A DNA stretch of 64,000 nt from Microbacterium paraoxydans (GTDB lineage: Bacteria > Actinomycetota > Actinomycetes > Actinomycetales > Microbacteriaceae). The DNA lies in assembly GCF_020524545.1 (NCBI RefSeq), contig NZ_JAIVLG010000001.1, positions 124,001 through 188,000 on the forward strand, given 5' to 3'. Below the pieces are notes generated by a model. That model worked only from the letters and a program-made list of their open reading frames with translations. It had not been told where the DNA came from and did no database searches. A program made the translations under genes and the position numbers. Below are positions 25,725 to 36,616 of the stretch, piece after piece. Numbering within the stretch: position 1 is the first letter of the stretch; each line of letters opens with the position of its first letter.

Positions 25725-27248
25725 ATGACCCCCGCTTCCCCCATCCCCACGATCGGTCACTGGATCGGTGGTGCTGCTCGTGTGTCTGTGAGTGGTCGTA
25801 CTGCTCCGGTGCATAATCCTGCGACCGGGGTTGTGACGGGGCACGTGGGTCTGGCCGATGATGCGGAGATCGCGGAGGCGATCGCGTCCGCGCGGCGGGG
25901 GTTCGAGGTGTGGAGTGGGTGGTCGATCGCGCGGCGGCAGGCGGTGTTGTTCGCGTTCCGTGAGCTTCTGCATTCGCGTAAGGGCGAGTTGGCGGAGATC
26001 ATCACGGCTGAGCACGGGAAGGTGCGCTCGGATGCGATGGGGGAGATTCTGCGTGGGCAGGAGGTGGTGGAGTTGGCCACGGGGTTCCCGCATCTGATCA
26101 AGGGTGCGTATTCGGAGAACGTGTCGACGGGGATCGATGTGTACTCGGTGAAGCAGCCGCTCGGGGTCGTCGGCATCATTTCGCCGTTCAATTTCCCGGC
26201 GATGGTGCCGATGTGGTTCTTCCCGATCGCGATCGCCGCGGGCAACGCGGTGGTCCTCAAGCCCAGTGAGAAGGATCCGTCCGCGGCTCTGTGGCTGGCG
26301 GCGTTGTGGGCCGAGGCGGGGCTTCCCGAGGGCGTGTTCACGGTTTTGCAGGGTGACAAGCGGGCCGTCGACGGGTTGTTGGAGAGTCCGGATGTCGCGT
26401 CCATCTCGTTCGTGGGGTCGACGCCGATCGCGCAGTACATCTATGAGACCGCGTCGCGTAACGGTAAGCGGGTCCAGGCGCTGGGTGGGGCGAAGAATCA
26501 TATGCTCGTGCTGCCGGACGCCGATCTCGACCTGGTCGCCGACCAGGCGGTGAACGCCGGGTTCGGAGCGGCGGGTGAGCGGTGCATGGCGGTGTCCGTG
26601 GTGCTCGCGGTCGATCCCGTGGCGGATGAGTTGATCGAGCGGATCCGGGAGCGCATCGCCCGGTTGCGGATCGGTGACGGGGCCGGTGGTGTGGACGGTG
26701 AGCCTGACATGGGGCCGCTGATCACCGCCGAGCACCGGGCGAAGGTGTCGGGGTATGTCGACATCGCCGAGGCTGACGGGGCACGGATCGTGGTCGACGG
26801 TCGTGGTCTGATCGTCGACGGGCACGAGGAGGGCTTCTGGTTCGGGCCGACCCTCATCGACGCGATCCCGACCTCCTCACGCGCCTACCAGGAGGAGATC
26901 TTCGGCCCGGTGCTGTCGGTCGTTCGGGTGCAGAGCTTCCAGGAAGGCGTGGAGCTGATCAACTCCGGCCGCTTCGGCAACGGCACCGCGATCTTCACGA
27001 ACGACGGCGGCGCCGCCCGTCGGTTCCAGCACGACGTGCAGGTCGGGATGATCGGCATCAACGTGCCCATCCCCGTCCCCGTCGCGTATCACTCCTTCGG
27101 GGGCTGGAAGGCATCGCTGTTCGGCGACGCGAAGGCGTACGGTGTCCATGGCTTCGACTTCTTCACCCGCGAGAAGGCGATCACCAGCCGGTGGCTCGAC
27201 CCCGCCCTCCACGGCGGCATCGACCTCGGCTTCCCCCAGAACAACTGA
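25725..27248 (+). CDS. iolA: CoA-acylating methylmalonate-semialdehyde dehydrogenase
   Basis: A 507-residue aldehyde dehydrogenase that turns malonate semialdehyde into acetyl-CoA (and methylmalonate semialdehyde into propionyl-CoA). Signatures are VGIISPFNFPAMVP, LKPSEKDPSAAL and the catalytic cysteine at 287 in GAAGERCMAV. ATG 25725 has AAAGGA 6 nt upstream; GTG 25698 would overlap the previous stop but adds nine poorly supported residues. Odd point: up to about 26830 the gene is rich in T/G-ending codons, unlike its neighbours, while the last quarter returns to the local C-ending style. Confidence 0.92.
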   Translation: MTPASPIPTIGHWIGGAARVSVSGRTAPVHNPATGVVTGHVGLADDAEIAEAIASARRGFEVWSGWSIARRQAVLFAFRELLHSRKGELAEIITAEHGKVRSDAMGEILRGQEVVELATGFPHLIKGAYSENVSTGIDVYSVKQPLGVVGIISPFNFPAMVPMWFFPIAIAAGNAVVLKPSEKDPSAALWLAALWAEAGLPEGVFTVLQGDKRAVDGLLESPDVASISFVGSTPIAQYIYETASRNGKRVQALGGAKNHMLVLPDADLDLVADQAVNAGFGAAGERCMAVSVVLAVDPVADELIERIRERIARLRIGDGAGGVDGEPDMGPLITAEHRAKVSGYVDIAEADGARIVVDGRGLIVDGHEEGFWFGPTLIDAIPTSSRAYQEEIFGPVLSVVRVQSFQEGVELINSGRFGNGTAIFTNDGGAARRFQHDVQVGMIGINVPIPVPVAYHSFGGWKASLFGDAKAYGVHGFDFFTREKAITSRWLDPALHGGIDLGFPQNN

Positions 27249-27262
27249 GCGTCGGAGGCGTC

Positions 27263-28173
27263 ATGACCGAGCAGGGGCAGTGGTTCCGCCGCCGCGGGAC
27301 GATCGGCCGCGACGGGTGGGAGAGCGTCGTCGACTCCGAGATGCCCGGATGGGCGCACACGGGCCTCCGCATCGGAGCGCTGGCCGCAGGGGAGAGTCTC
27401 GCGCTCGCGGATGTCGGGGTCGAGCAGATCATCGTGCCCCTCGCGGGCTCCTTCACGGTGCGGCACACCGCGCACGGCGCGACCTCGGAGACGATGCTCG
27501 CCGGTCGTCGCTCGGTCTTCGACGGGCCGAGCGACGTGCTCTACCTGTCGTCTGCAGCCTCCGCCGTCATCACGGGGATCGGTCGGGTGGCCGTCGCCTC
27601 CGCCCCCACCGCGGTCGCCCACCCCACCCGGCACATCCTCGCCGCTGAGACGCCGATCGAGCTCCGGGGAGCCGGCGCCTCCAGCCGGCAGGTGCACAAC
27701 TTCGGCACGCCGGAGGCGCTCGACGCCGAACGCCTCATCGTCTGCGAGGTCATCACGCCCGCGGGGAACTGGTCGTCGTACCCGCCGCACAAGCACGACG
27801 AGAACGTGCCCGGGCAGGAGTCCCGTCTCGAGGAGATCTACTACTTCGAAGCGGCTCCCGCCCGTACCGGTGGCGATCCCGATGCCGTCGAGGCGGCGTT
27901 CGGGATGTTCGCGACGTACTCCTCGGTCGCGGGAGAGATCGACATCGCCGAGCGGGTCCGCACCGGAGACATCGCACTGGTCCCCTTCGGATTCCACGGG
28001 CCCGCTGTCGCCGCACCGGGCTACGACCTCTACTACCTGAACGTCATGGCCGGGCCGGACCCGGAGCGGGCGTGGCTCATCACCGACGACCCCGCCCATG
28101 CCTGGGTGCGCGACAGCTGGAGCGGGCAGGAGATCGATTCCCGGCTTCCCTACCGAGCAGAGGGAGATCTCTG

Positions 28174-28174
<1 letters not shown>
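27263..28174 (+). CDS. iolB: 5-deoxy-glucuronate isomerase
   Basis: A 303-residue cupin-fold enzyme that isomerises 5-deoxy-glucuronate to 2-deoxy-5-keto-gluconate. IolB features include YPPHKHDENVPGQESRLEEIYYFE, the metal-binding HKHDE and Glu region, and a C-terminal LYYLNVMAGPDPERAWLITDDP. ATG 27263 follows GTCGGAGG. The stop shares a base with the iolD start (TGATG). Gene order iolA-iolB-iolD matches known actinobacterial inositol clusters. Confidence 0.93.
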
Positions 28175-30084
<1,910 letters not shown>

Positions 30085-30142
30085 CAGCGCCGAAGAGCCA
30101 CGCTCCAGGGTCTTCCCCGTCACCACCGCGTACCCTGGAGGT

Positions 30143-31432
30143 ATGACGGAGAAGCCCCGCACGCGCGAGACGCGAACCCAGGCAGCGCCCGCGTCGTCCC
30201 GTTCGGGGGCGGTCCGCGAGACGCGCACGGCACAGGTGCGCCCCCGCACCGAGGGCTGGACGCAGCAGAAGGATGCCGAGGGGCGCCCGCTCCTGCAGTT
30301 CGCGAGCCCCAAGCGCGGCAAGCCGCCGGTGCATCTGGCCGACCTCACGCCGGCTGAGCGCACCGAGAAGGTCAAGGAGCTCGGGCTTCCCGGCTTCCGC
30401 GCGAAGCAGCTGTCGACGCACTACTTCCGTCACTACACGTCCGACCCCGAGCAGATGACCGATCTCCCGGCCGAGAGCCGTGAGCAGCTCGTCGCCGGGA
30501 TGCTGCCTCCGCTGCTCACCGAGGTGCGACGTCTCGAGACCGACCGTGGCGACACGATCAAGTTCCTGTGGCGCCTGCACGACGGCGCGCTGGTCGAGTC
30601 GGTGCTCATGCGCTACCCCGGCCGCATCACGCTGTGCGTGTCGAGCCAGGCCGGCTGTGGCATGAACTGCCCCTTCTGCGCGACCGGACAGGCGGGTCTG
30701 ACCCGCAACATGTCGACCGCCGAGATCATCGAGCAGATCGTTCGTGCCAACCGGCTGATCGCGGACGGTGGTCTCGGCGGCAAGAAGGCCGACGATCACA
30801 GCCTGGAGCGCGTGTCGAACATCGTCTTCATGGGCATGGGGGAGCCGCTGGCGAACTACAAGCGCGTGATGGATGCGGTCCGGTCGATGGTGGCGCCGCA
30901 ACCCGACGGGCTGGGCATGAGCGCGCGCGGGATCACGGTGTCGACCGTGGGGCTCGTACCGGCGATCAAGAAGCTCGCCGACGAGAACATCCCGGTGACC
31001 TTCGCGCTGTCGCTGCATGCCCCGGACGATCACCTCCGCGACGAGCTCATCCCGGTGAACTCCCGTTGGAAGGTCGACGAGGCGCTCGACGCCGCGTACG
31101 AGTACTACGCCAAGACCGGTCGTCGTGTCTCGATCGAGTACGCGCTCATCAAGGACATGAACGACCACGCGTGGCGTGCCGACCTGCTCGCGGAGAAGCT
31201 CAATCAGCGCGGACGCGGCTGGGTGCATGTGAACCCCATCCCGCTCAATCCGACGCCCGGCTCGGTCTGGACCTCGTCGGAGATCCCGGTGCAGAACGAG
31301 TTCGTCCGGCGACTCAACGACGCGGGCATCCCGACGACTCTCCGCGACACCCGCGGCAAGGAGATCGACGGCGCCTGCGGTCAGCTGGTCGCCACGACCG
31401 AGGACGAGGCCGCCTCCGCAGCGATGAGCTGA
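30143..31432 (+). CDS. rlmN: 23S rRNA (adenine(2503)-C(2))-methyltransferase RlmN
   Basis: A 429-residue radical-SAM enzyme that methylates A2503 of 23S rRNA (and A37 of some tRNAs). The 4Fe-4S cluster cysteines are Cys172, Cys176 and Cys179 in [22 protein letters not shown] and the conserved C-terminal GACGQL complete the signature. ATG 30143 has a CTGGAGG ribosome site and removes a 35-codon spurious extension. The N-terminal 40 residues are charged and low-complexity. The 3' end overlaps the convergent reductase gene by 52 bp. Confidence 0.93.
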   Translation: MTEKPRTRETRTQAAPASSRSGAVRETRTAQVRPRTEGWTQQKDAEGRPLLQFASPKRGKPPVHLADLTPAERTEKVKELGLPGFRAKQLSTHYFRHYTSDPEQMTDLPAESREQLVAGMLPPLLTEVRRLETDRGDTIKFLWRLHDGALVESVLMRYPGRITLCVSSQAGCGMNCPFCATGQAGLTRNMSTAEIIEQIVRANRLIADGGLGGKKADDHSLERVSNIVFMGMGEPLANYKRVMDAVRSMVAPQPDGLGMSARGITVSTVGLVPAIKKLADENIPVTFALSLHAPDDHLRDELIPVNSRWKVDEALDAAYEYYAKTGRRVSIEYALIKDMNDHAWRADLLAEKLNQRGRGWVHVNPIPLNPTPGSVWTSSEIPVQNEFVRRLNDAGIPTTLRDTRGKEIDGACGQLVATTEDEAASAAMS

Positions 31433-32007
31433 GGCGTCGCTCCCGTCCGACGACCGTCGCGCGTGCCGAGGTGCTCGGCGCGGTCGAGCCACCGGGCGAT
31501 CGTCGCCGTGTCGGCATTCTTGACGCCGAGCATGCGATGGACGCGCACGGACCGCACACCGCACAGGCGCAGGGTGTTGCGGGCCACCTGGGTCTGTGCG
31601 GGCAGCCCGGTGAACGGCACGGCGAACCACGGGGTGTCGGCGAGCAGGAGCAGTCGACCGCGACGGGCGGGTAGCAGCCCCTCGGGGAGTCCGAGCTTCG
31701 TATAGCGGTACTCCTGTTGCGGCAGCAGCGCGCGGTCGAAGAAGCCTTTGAGCTGCGCGGGGACCGATCCCCACCAGAGCGGCGTCGCGACGATGATCGT
31801 GTCGGCGTCGTGCAGCGCCTGCTTGGCGTCGGCGAGGTCGGGCTCGAGGGGCATCCGCTCCCGGTAGCCGAAGCGCAGATGAGGGTCGAACTCCAGATCG
31901 CGCAGCGCGAGCACGCGGGCGTCTCCGTGGCCTGCCGCGTATCGCTGGGCGAGGGAGGCGGTCAGGGAGCGGGCGTCGGGGTGGCCGTCGATCACGAGAG
32001 TGGGCAT
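31381..32007 (-). CDS. NAD(P)H-dependent oxidoreductase, flavodoxin-like (NQO1/MdaB family)
   Basis: A 208-residue flavoprotein-type reductase with [23 protein letters not shown] at the N-terminus, [26 protein letters not shown] in the middle and [14 protein letters not shown] further on, as in quinone reductases and the KefF-like family. It probably reduces quinones or electrophiles. It is divergent from a TetR gene across a 56-bp region that contains a large palindrome, so it is the likely TetR target. Its 3' end runs 52 bp into rlmN. Confidence 0.85.
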   Translation of the reverse strand: MPTLVIDGHPDARSLTASLAQRYAAGHGDARVLALRDLEFDPHLRFGYRERMPLEPDLADAKQALHDADTIIVATPLWWGSVPAQLKGFFDRALLPQQEYRYTKLGLPEGLLPARRGRLLLLADTPWFAVPFTGLPAQTQVARNTLRLCGVRSVRVHRMLGVKNADTATIARWLDRAEHLGTRDGRRTGATPQLIAAEAASSSVVATS

Positions 32008-32015
32008 GCCGGGTT

Positions 32016-32058
32016 CCTATCTGGACAGTGTCAAGGTGGTGGACACTGTCAAGATAGG
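32016..32058. promoter_or_regulatory. 43-bp palindromic TetR operator between reductase and TetR genes
   Basis: Nested perfect arms CCTATCT...AGATAGG and GACAGTGTC...GACACTGTC (32024-32032, 32042-32050) flank a 9-nt centre. The palindrome fills almost the whole divergent intergenic region. It can hold two TetR dimers and would repress both genes. Confidence 0.7.
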
Positions 32059-32063
32059 AGACA

Positions 32064-32645
32064 ATGTTGCTCATGTCAAGTTCGAAGGACGGCTATCACC
32101 ACGGCGATCTCGCCCATGCACTGGAGGATGCCGCCATGCAGCTGCTGGAGCGGATGCCCGCGGCGGAGATTAGTCTGCGCGAGGTCGCCCGGGCCGCGAA
32201 CGTCAGCCACAACGCGCCGTACCATCACTTCTCCGACCGCCTCGGACTGCTCAAGGTGCTCGCGGAGCGCAGCATGGCGGACCTCCTGGCGCAGGTCCGC
32301 CGCGATGTCGCGAAGGCGTCGACCCCGCGCTCGGCGCTCACGGACGCCGGTTCCGCCTACATCCGCTTCGCGGTCGAGCATCCGCACGCGTTCGACGCGG
32401 TCTACGACCCGACGGTCTGCGTTCCCGGATCCCCGACCGCGACCATGGCGCCGCTGATCGACGGGCTCGAGGCGGTGCTCGCGGAGGGGGTCGCCGCCGC
32501 GGGGCTGGACCGGCCGACCGATGTCGTCGCGGTGTGGGGGCTGATCCACGGTCTCGGCACCCTCGCCGCAGCAGGTCACTTCGCCCTCGACGATGCTCTC
32601 GCCGCCTACGCTGCCGCCCTCGACCGGCTGCTCCCGGTCGGCTGA
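32064..32645 (+). CDS. TetR/AcrR family transcriptional regulator (WHG-type C-terminus)
   Basis: A 193-residue repressor. The N-terminal HTH (YHHGDLAHALEDAAMQLLER, then ISLREVARAANVSHNAPYHHFSDRLGLL) spans about residues 10-60; the C-terminal helices (VVAVWGLIHGLGTLAAAGHF) resemble the TetR WHG domain. ATG 32064 and ATG 32073 are both possible starts. It probably represses itself and the divergent quinone-reductase-like gene through the palindrome at 32016-32058. The ligand is unknown, perhaps an electrophile. Confidence 0.87.
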   Translation: MLLMSSSKDGYHHGDLAHALEDAAMQLLERMPAAEISLREVARAANVSHNAPYHHFSDRLGLLKVLAERSMADLLAQVRRDVAKASTPRSALTDAGSAYIRFAVEHPHAFDAVYDPTVCVPGSPTATMAPLIDGLEAVLAEGVAAAGLDRPTDVVAVWGLIHGLGTLAAAGHFALDDALAAYAAALDRLLPVG

Positions 32646-32653
32646 GTCACCTT

Positions 32654-32710
32654 TCGAATCGCGCAACTGGCTCCGGATGAGCCCAGGATCGCGCTATTTG
32701 CGCGATTCGA
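32654..32710. repeat. 13-bp perfect inverted repeat after the TetR gene
   Basis: TCGAATCGCGCAA (32654-32666) and its exact complement (32698-32710) flank a 31-nt loop that holds a second GGATCGCGC word. It lies 9 bp after the TetR stop and before the DUF4407 gene in the same direction. It may terminate TetR transcription; there is no T-run. Confidence 0.55.
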
Positions 32711-32763
32711 AGCACCGGGGGACTTCCACGTTATCCACAGGTGAGGTTTCGTAGATTGTCGGG

Positions 32764-34230
32764 ATGCCCTATTCCGCCCATCGACCGGGTCGCTACGACT
32801 CGCAGGGTCGGATCATCCTCGACAGCGAACCCGACGCCGTCACGGATGACCTCGACTTCCTGCGCGAGTTCGAGCCCACCGGCACCGAAGACGCCGCACG
32901 CGAGGTGTCTGTCGCAGCTCCCGCCGAGCCCGCTCCGGTGAAGGCCCCGCGTGCCTCCCGTGTGCCGAAGGAGCGGAAGAAGCGCGTGCCGCGTGCCCGC
33001 GGTTCGCGCGCGCGGACGCTGGCGATCCTCGGCGGTGCGGAAGGCGAGATCCTCGACCGCGTCCCCGGTGAGACTCCTCGCTTCGTCCAGATGTTCTTCG
33101 TGCTCGCCGGTACCGCGCTCGTCTCCGCGATCTCGATGCTCTTCGCCCTCACCACCGGCGTGCAGGCGGCGCTGTGGCTGGCCGTGCCGCTGGCCATCGT
33201 GTGGGCGCTCATCATCTTCAACCTCGACCGCTTCCTCACCTCGACAATGAGCTCGACGAGGAGTGTCTGGCGCCTGATCGGCCTGGCGATCCCGCGAGTG
33301 ATCATGGCCGCGATCATCGGCTTCGTCGTGGCGGAGCCGCTCGTGCTGCAGATCTTCCACAACGACATCGCCCGCGAGGTGGCATCGACCAACATCACCC
33401 AGTCGCAGTCCGATCAGGAGGCGCTCGAGTCGGGGCCGGAGAAGATCGCGCTGGATGCCGCCTCCGCCAGAGTCGCGGAGCTCGAGAACCAGGCGGCGAC
33501 CGGCATCGTGGCGGGAACCGAGAGTTCTTCCGCGACCGAGGCGGCCGCGCAGGCCACCGTCGATGACGTGACCGAGAAGATGACCGCGCAGCAGACCGTG
33601 ATCGACCAGGCGCGGGCGCTGTACCAGTGCGAGCTGACCGGCGAAGGCGCCGGCACGGTTCCCGGGTGCACCGGGGTCAACGGCGAGGGGGCGAGCTCGG
33701 ATGCGGCGAAGGCACAGCTCGCCGAAGCCCAGCAGACGTACGACGCGCTCGCCGCGCAGCTGCGCACCGCCAACGAGGAGCTCGCCGCCGCCGGCACCGC
33801 GGCGAAGGAGAACACCTCCTCGTCCGAGGCGCAGAACCGTGAGCAGGCGCAATCGCAGCTGCCGGCCGCCCGCGACACCTATGATCAGGCGCTCGCCGCC
33901 TACAACGCACGGGCGGACGCGGTGGCACAGGGCAACGCGGGAGCCGTGGGTCTGCTCAGCCAGATCAGCGGGTTGAACCGGCTGAGCGAGAAGGAGCCCA
34001 CGATCCTGTGGGCGCACATCCTGATCGCGGCCCTGTTCTTCATGATCGAGTTGCTGCCGGTGCTGGTCAAGGTGCTCACGAGCTACGGCGACCCGAGCCT
34101 GTATGAGAAGGCGGCCGCGATCCGTAAACAGGTCGCGCTGGACAGGGTCACCGCCGAGGGCTTCCGCGACCGTGCCGACATCGTCGTGACCACGCCCTCC
34201 TCGCCCTCACCTTCGGCGCAGGCGACCTGA
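32764..34230 (+). CDS. DUF4407 domain-containing membrane protein
   Basis: A 488-residue protein with a charged N-terminal tail (about 1-95) and paired hydrophobic helices at about 105-150, then another near 175-195. A long alanine/glutamate-rich, coiled-coil-like region follows (about 210-405), then a helix at about 415-440 (ILWAHILIAALFFMIELLPVLVKVL). This is the DUF4407 layout. Two cysteines (YQCELT, VPGCTGV) lie within the coil, probably outside the membrane. The function of the family is unknown. ATG 32764 follows GTCGGG. Confidence 0.8.
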   Translation: MPYSAHRPGRYDSQGRIILDSEPDAVTDDLDFLREFEPTGTEDAAREVSVAAPAEPAPVKAPRASRVPKERKKRVPRARGSRARTLAILGGAEGEILDRVPGETPRFVQMFFVLAGTALVSAISMLFALTTGVQAALWLAVPLAIVWALIIFNLDRFLTSTMSSTRSVWRLIGLAIPRVIMAAIIGFVVAEPLVLQIFHNDIAREVASTNITQSQSDQEALESGPEKIALDAASARVAELENQAATGIVAGTESSSATEAAAQATVDDVTEKMTAQQTVIDQARALYQCELTGEGAGTVPGCTGVNGEGASSDAAKAQLAEAQQTYDALAAQLRTANEELAAAGTAAKENTSSSEAQNREQAQSQLPAARDTYDQALAAYNARADAVAQGNAGAVGLLSQISGLNRLSEKEPTILWAHILIAALFFMIELLPVLVKVLTSYGDPSLYEKAAAIRKQVALDRVTAEGFRDRADIVVTTPSSPSPSAQAT

Positions 34231-34572
34231 GCCCACCGGCTCCCGTTCCCGTCGCAGGTTCGCCCGCTGCGTGGGGCGATGGGCCACCGTCTCCGCCACC
34301 GGAGCAGGATATCCGAGCTGCAGGATGTCGGCGATCACGGAGGAGCCGTGCTCCCGCCGGAGCGCGGCGAGGGAACGGATCAGGGCGACGGTGGCCGGAG
34401 CCCGTGTCCAGGACTCGCCGCTGAGCGCCGTCTCGATCGCGGCGAGCGGAGGTCGCAGGGCCGGGTCATGCTGGCGGGCGTCGTCGGCGAGCCACACGAC
34501 GAGGTCATCGATGGTCCAATCGGGCGAGATTGGTCCAAGTTCTTGGCTCAAGCTGGTCAACGGCTTCTCCAT
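34207..34572 (-). CDS. Small hypothetical protein divergent from the MocR gene
   Basis: An uncharacterised 121-residue protein (MEKPLTSLSQELG start). It is helical and soluble by composition, with WTIDDLVVWLADDARQHDP and a basic C-terminus, and no recognised domain. Its 3' end overlaps the DUF4407 gene by 24 bp. The start is uncertain: ATG 34572 and ATG 34593 are possible and neither has a clear ribosome site; the first would place two of the MocR-type repeats inside the coding region. It may be a genuine partner of the divergent regulator or a chance open frame. Confidence 0.4.
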   Translation of the reverse strand: MEKPLTSLSQELGPISPDWTIDDLVVWLADDARQHDPALRPPLAAIETALSGESWTRAPATVALIRSLAALRREHGSSVIADILQLGYPAPVAETVAHRPTQRANLRREREPVGSGRLRRR

Positions 34573-34580
34573 TGGTCCAG
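34512..34580. promoter_or_regulatory. Three TTGGTCCA-type repeats at the MocR gene start
   Basis: TGGTCCAAT (34512-34520), ATTGGTCCAAG (34529-34539) and ATTGGTCCAG (34571-34580) lie upstream of the MocR start. The first two share TGGTCCA in direct orientation, 18 bp apart, and the third is 42 bp further on. MocR/GabR-type regulators bind direct repeats of this kind, so they are probably its operator. Confidence 0.6.
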
Positions 34581-34591
34581 AATCGGGTCTC

Positions 34592-36091
34592 ATGACCGCG
34601 AACGACAGGGCCAATATCCGGCCACTGGATCAGGGATCGGCCCGGGGCGGCGCACCGACGCTCGTGCAGGCCGGTGAGGTGTCGTCGGAGGGTCTCTCCG
34701 TCCGACTCGGACGGTGGGCTCAGGGCGAGGGCACACTCGCGACGCGGCTCGCCCGCGGCATCCAGACCCTCATCGCGAGCGGCGAGCTGCGCCCCGGTGA
34801 CCGGCTACCGGCGGAGCGCGCGCTGGCCGCCGTCAGCTCGGTGTCTCGGGGAACCGTCGTCGCCGCCTACGCGGACCTCGCTGAACAGGGGTTGGTCGAG
34901 CGGCGGCAGGGGAGTGGCACGCGGATCGCCGGGTCAACGGCTTCCTCCGTCCCCGCGCAGCGACCGGGCCGCGGGGAAGCGCTCTTCTCGGCGCTCCCCA
35001 ATGCGATCGACCTCCTGCGCACGGTCCCGCAGATCTCCGAGCTGGGAGTGGACCTCATCCGCGCGCATCAGCCGCGGCTCGACGTCGCCCTGCTGCCCGA
35101 GACCGATCCGGCGGGACTGCCTGCACTGCGCGTGTTCATCGCCGACATGTACACCGCAGAGGGCACGCCGACGACGCCGGAGCAGATCCTCGTCACGCAC
35201 GGTGCGCAGCAGGCCATCAGCCTCGTCGTGAACGCCCTCGTCGGTCCCGGTGACATCGTGCTCGCCGAGGAGATCACGTGGCCGGGCGTGACGGATTCGG
35301 TCGGCCTCCGTGGTGGCACCGTGCACGGCATCCCGATGGGGGAGAGCGGGCTCGATGTCGACGCGTTCGAACAGGCTCTCGCCCGGCTGCGGCCCGTGCT
35401 CGTCGCGGTGAATCCGCACCACCAGAACCCGACGGGATCCCGTCTGCCGCCCGCTGCACGGCACCGCGTCGCGGAGCTCGCGGCCCAGTACGGCGTGCCC
35501 GTCATCGAAGACCGCGTGCTGGCCGGCATCTCCTTCGACGGGGTCGTGCCCCCGACGCTCGCCGCCGAACGCGCCGATGCGCCGATCATCGTCGTCGAGT
35601 CGGTGTCGAAGTGGGTGTGGGCGGGTCTGCGGATCGGCTGGTTGCGCGCGGACCCCGTGCTCGTGCGTCGGCTCCGCGGGGCGCGCCAGCTCGCCGACCA
35701 GTCCACGAGTGTGCCGGGACAGTTGCTCGCGCTCGATCTGATCGCGCGCGCCGGTGATCTCCGCCGAGCCAACAGCCGCATCCACCAGGAGCGCCTGCGC
35801 CTCCTGCAGGCTCTGATGGCCGAGCACCTGCCGGATTGGACGCCCGAGCCGCCGCGCGGGGGCCTGTCGCTGTGGGTTCGTCTGCCCGCGGGGTCGGCGG
35901 AGGCGCTCGTCCGGACCGCGGCCACGCACGGCGTCTCGATCGCCGGGAGCGCGGCGTTCGCGGTCGCCGCCTCGCCCGACGATCACATCCGCATCCCCTT
36001 CACCGCACCCGACGATGTGCTCGCCGAGGGCATCCGGCGCCTCGGAGCCGCCTGGCGCGAGTATCGGCAGACTCTCGGGTTCGCTTCCTAG
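34592..36091 (+). CDS. MocR-type PLP-dependent transcriptional regulator (GntR HTH plus aminotransferase domain)
   Basis: A 499-residue fusion. A GntR winged helix (TLATRLARGIQTLIASGELRPGDRLPAERALA, here broken at the wing) occupies about residues 45-110 and a class I/II aminotransferase-like domain about 150-495. Lys340 in VESVSK is the expected PLP lysine; NPHHQNPTG is the matching aminotransferase motif. Such proteins sense PLP or amines and control vitamin B6 or amino acid genes; the target here is unclear. It is divergent from a small hypothetical gene, with TTGGTCCA repeats between them. Confidence 0.87.
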   Translation: MTANDRANIRPLDQGSARGGAPTLVQAGEVSSEGLSVRLGRWAQGEGTLATRLARGIQTLIASGELRPGDRLPAERALAAVSSVSRGTVVAAYADLAEQGLVERRQGSGTRIAGSTASSVPAQRPGRGEALFSALPNAIDLLRTVPQISELGVDLIRAHQPRLDVALLPETDPAGLPALRVFIADMYTAEGTPTTPEQILVTHGAQQAISLVVNALVGPGDIVLAEEITWPGVTDSVGLRGGTVHGIPMGESGLDVDAFEQALARLRPVLVAVNPHHQNPTGSRLPPAARHRVAELAAQYGVPVIEDRVLAGISFDGVVPPTLAAERADAPIIVVESVSKWVWAGLRIGWLRADPVLVRRLRGARQLADQSTSVPGQLLALDLIARAGDLRRANSRIHQERLRLLQALMAEHLPDWTPEPPRGGLSLWVRLPAGSAEALVRTAATHGVSIAGSAAFAVAASPDDHIRIPFTAPDDVLAEGIRRLGAAWREYRQTLGFAS

Positions 36092-36101
36092 GCTGACCCG
36101 C

Positions 36102-36593
36102 ATGACACGGACGCGACGCCGGACCCTGTGGATCTCCCTCGCCGGTGTGGCCGCGGTCACGGCATACGCGGCGCTGGCCGCGGTGCAGATCCTCGTTCTC
36201 AATCCGCTCGCCGCGGCGCCGGGTCTGACGCTCGACGAGATCCGTCTCGCGATGGCGGACGCGGGGGAGAGCCTCGGTCACGGCGCCGTGTTCTCCGTCC
36301 TCGGCATCGGCGTGGTGCTCGCTGTCGCGGTGGCCGTGGCCTCGGTCGTCCGGCGGGCGGATCCCGTGGTTCCCGCGATGACCTTCCTGGCGCTGCTCAT
36401 GTTCGGCGTGATCGGCTACTTCGTCGCGTCGTTCGGCGCGGGCATGGGGCTCGCCGACACGTTCGGGATCAGCGGAGCGGACTATTCGCCCTGGGCCGGA
36501 CCGTTGTACGTCGTGAGCGCGCTTTCCGCCGTCGCGATCGTGGTGGGCGGCGTGGTGGCGGTCGCGAGATCACGGCATCCGGCCCGCGCATAG
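36102..36593 (+). CDS. Hypothetical four-helix membrane protein
   Basis: A 163-residue protein with hydrophobic segments at about residues 9-32, 60-82, 92-115 and 133-155, and no conserved domain that I recognise. The start ATG 36102 is 10 bp after the MocR stop. The N-terminus is strongly basic (MTRTRRRT), putting it in the cytosol by the positive-inside rule. The function is unknown. Proximity to MocR and the following aldo/keto reductase is the only context. Confidence 0.75.
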   Translation: MTRTRRRTLWISLAGVAAVTAYAALAAVQILVLNPLAAAPGLTLDEIRLAMADAGESLGHGAVFSVLGIGVVLAVAVAVASVVRRADPVVPAMTFLALLMFGVIGYFVASFGAGMGLADTFGISGADYSPWAGPLYVVSALSAVAIVVGGVVAVARSRHPARA

Positions 36594-36616
36594 TGGGCTG
36601 CCGGTAGCGTTGATCC

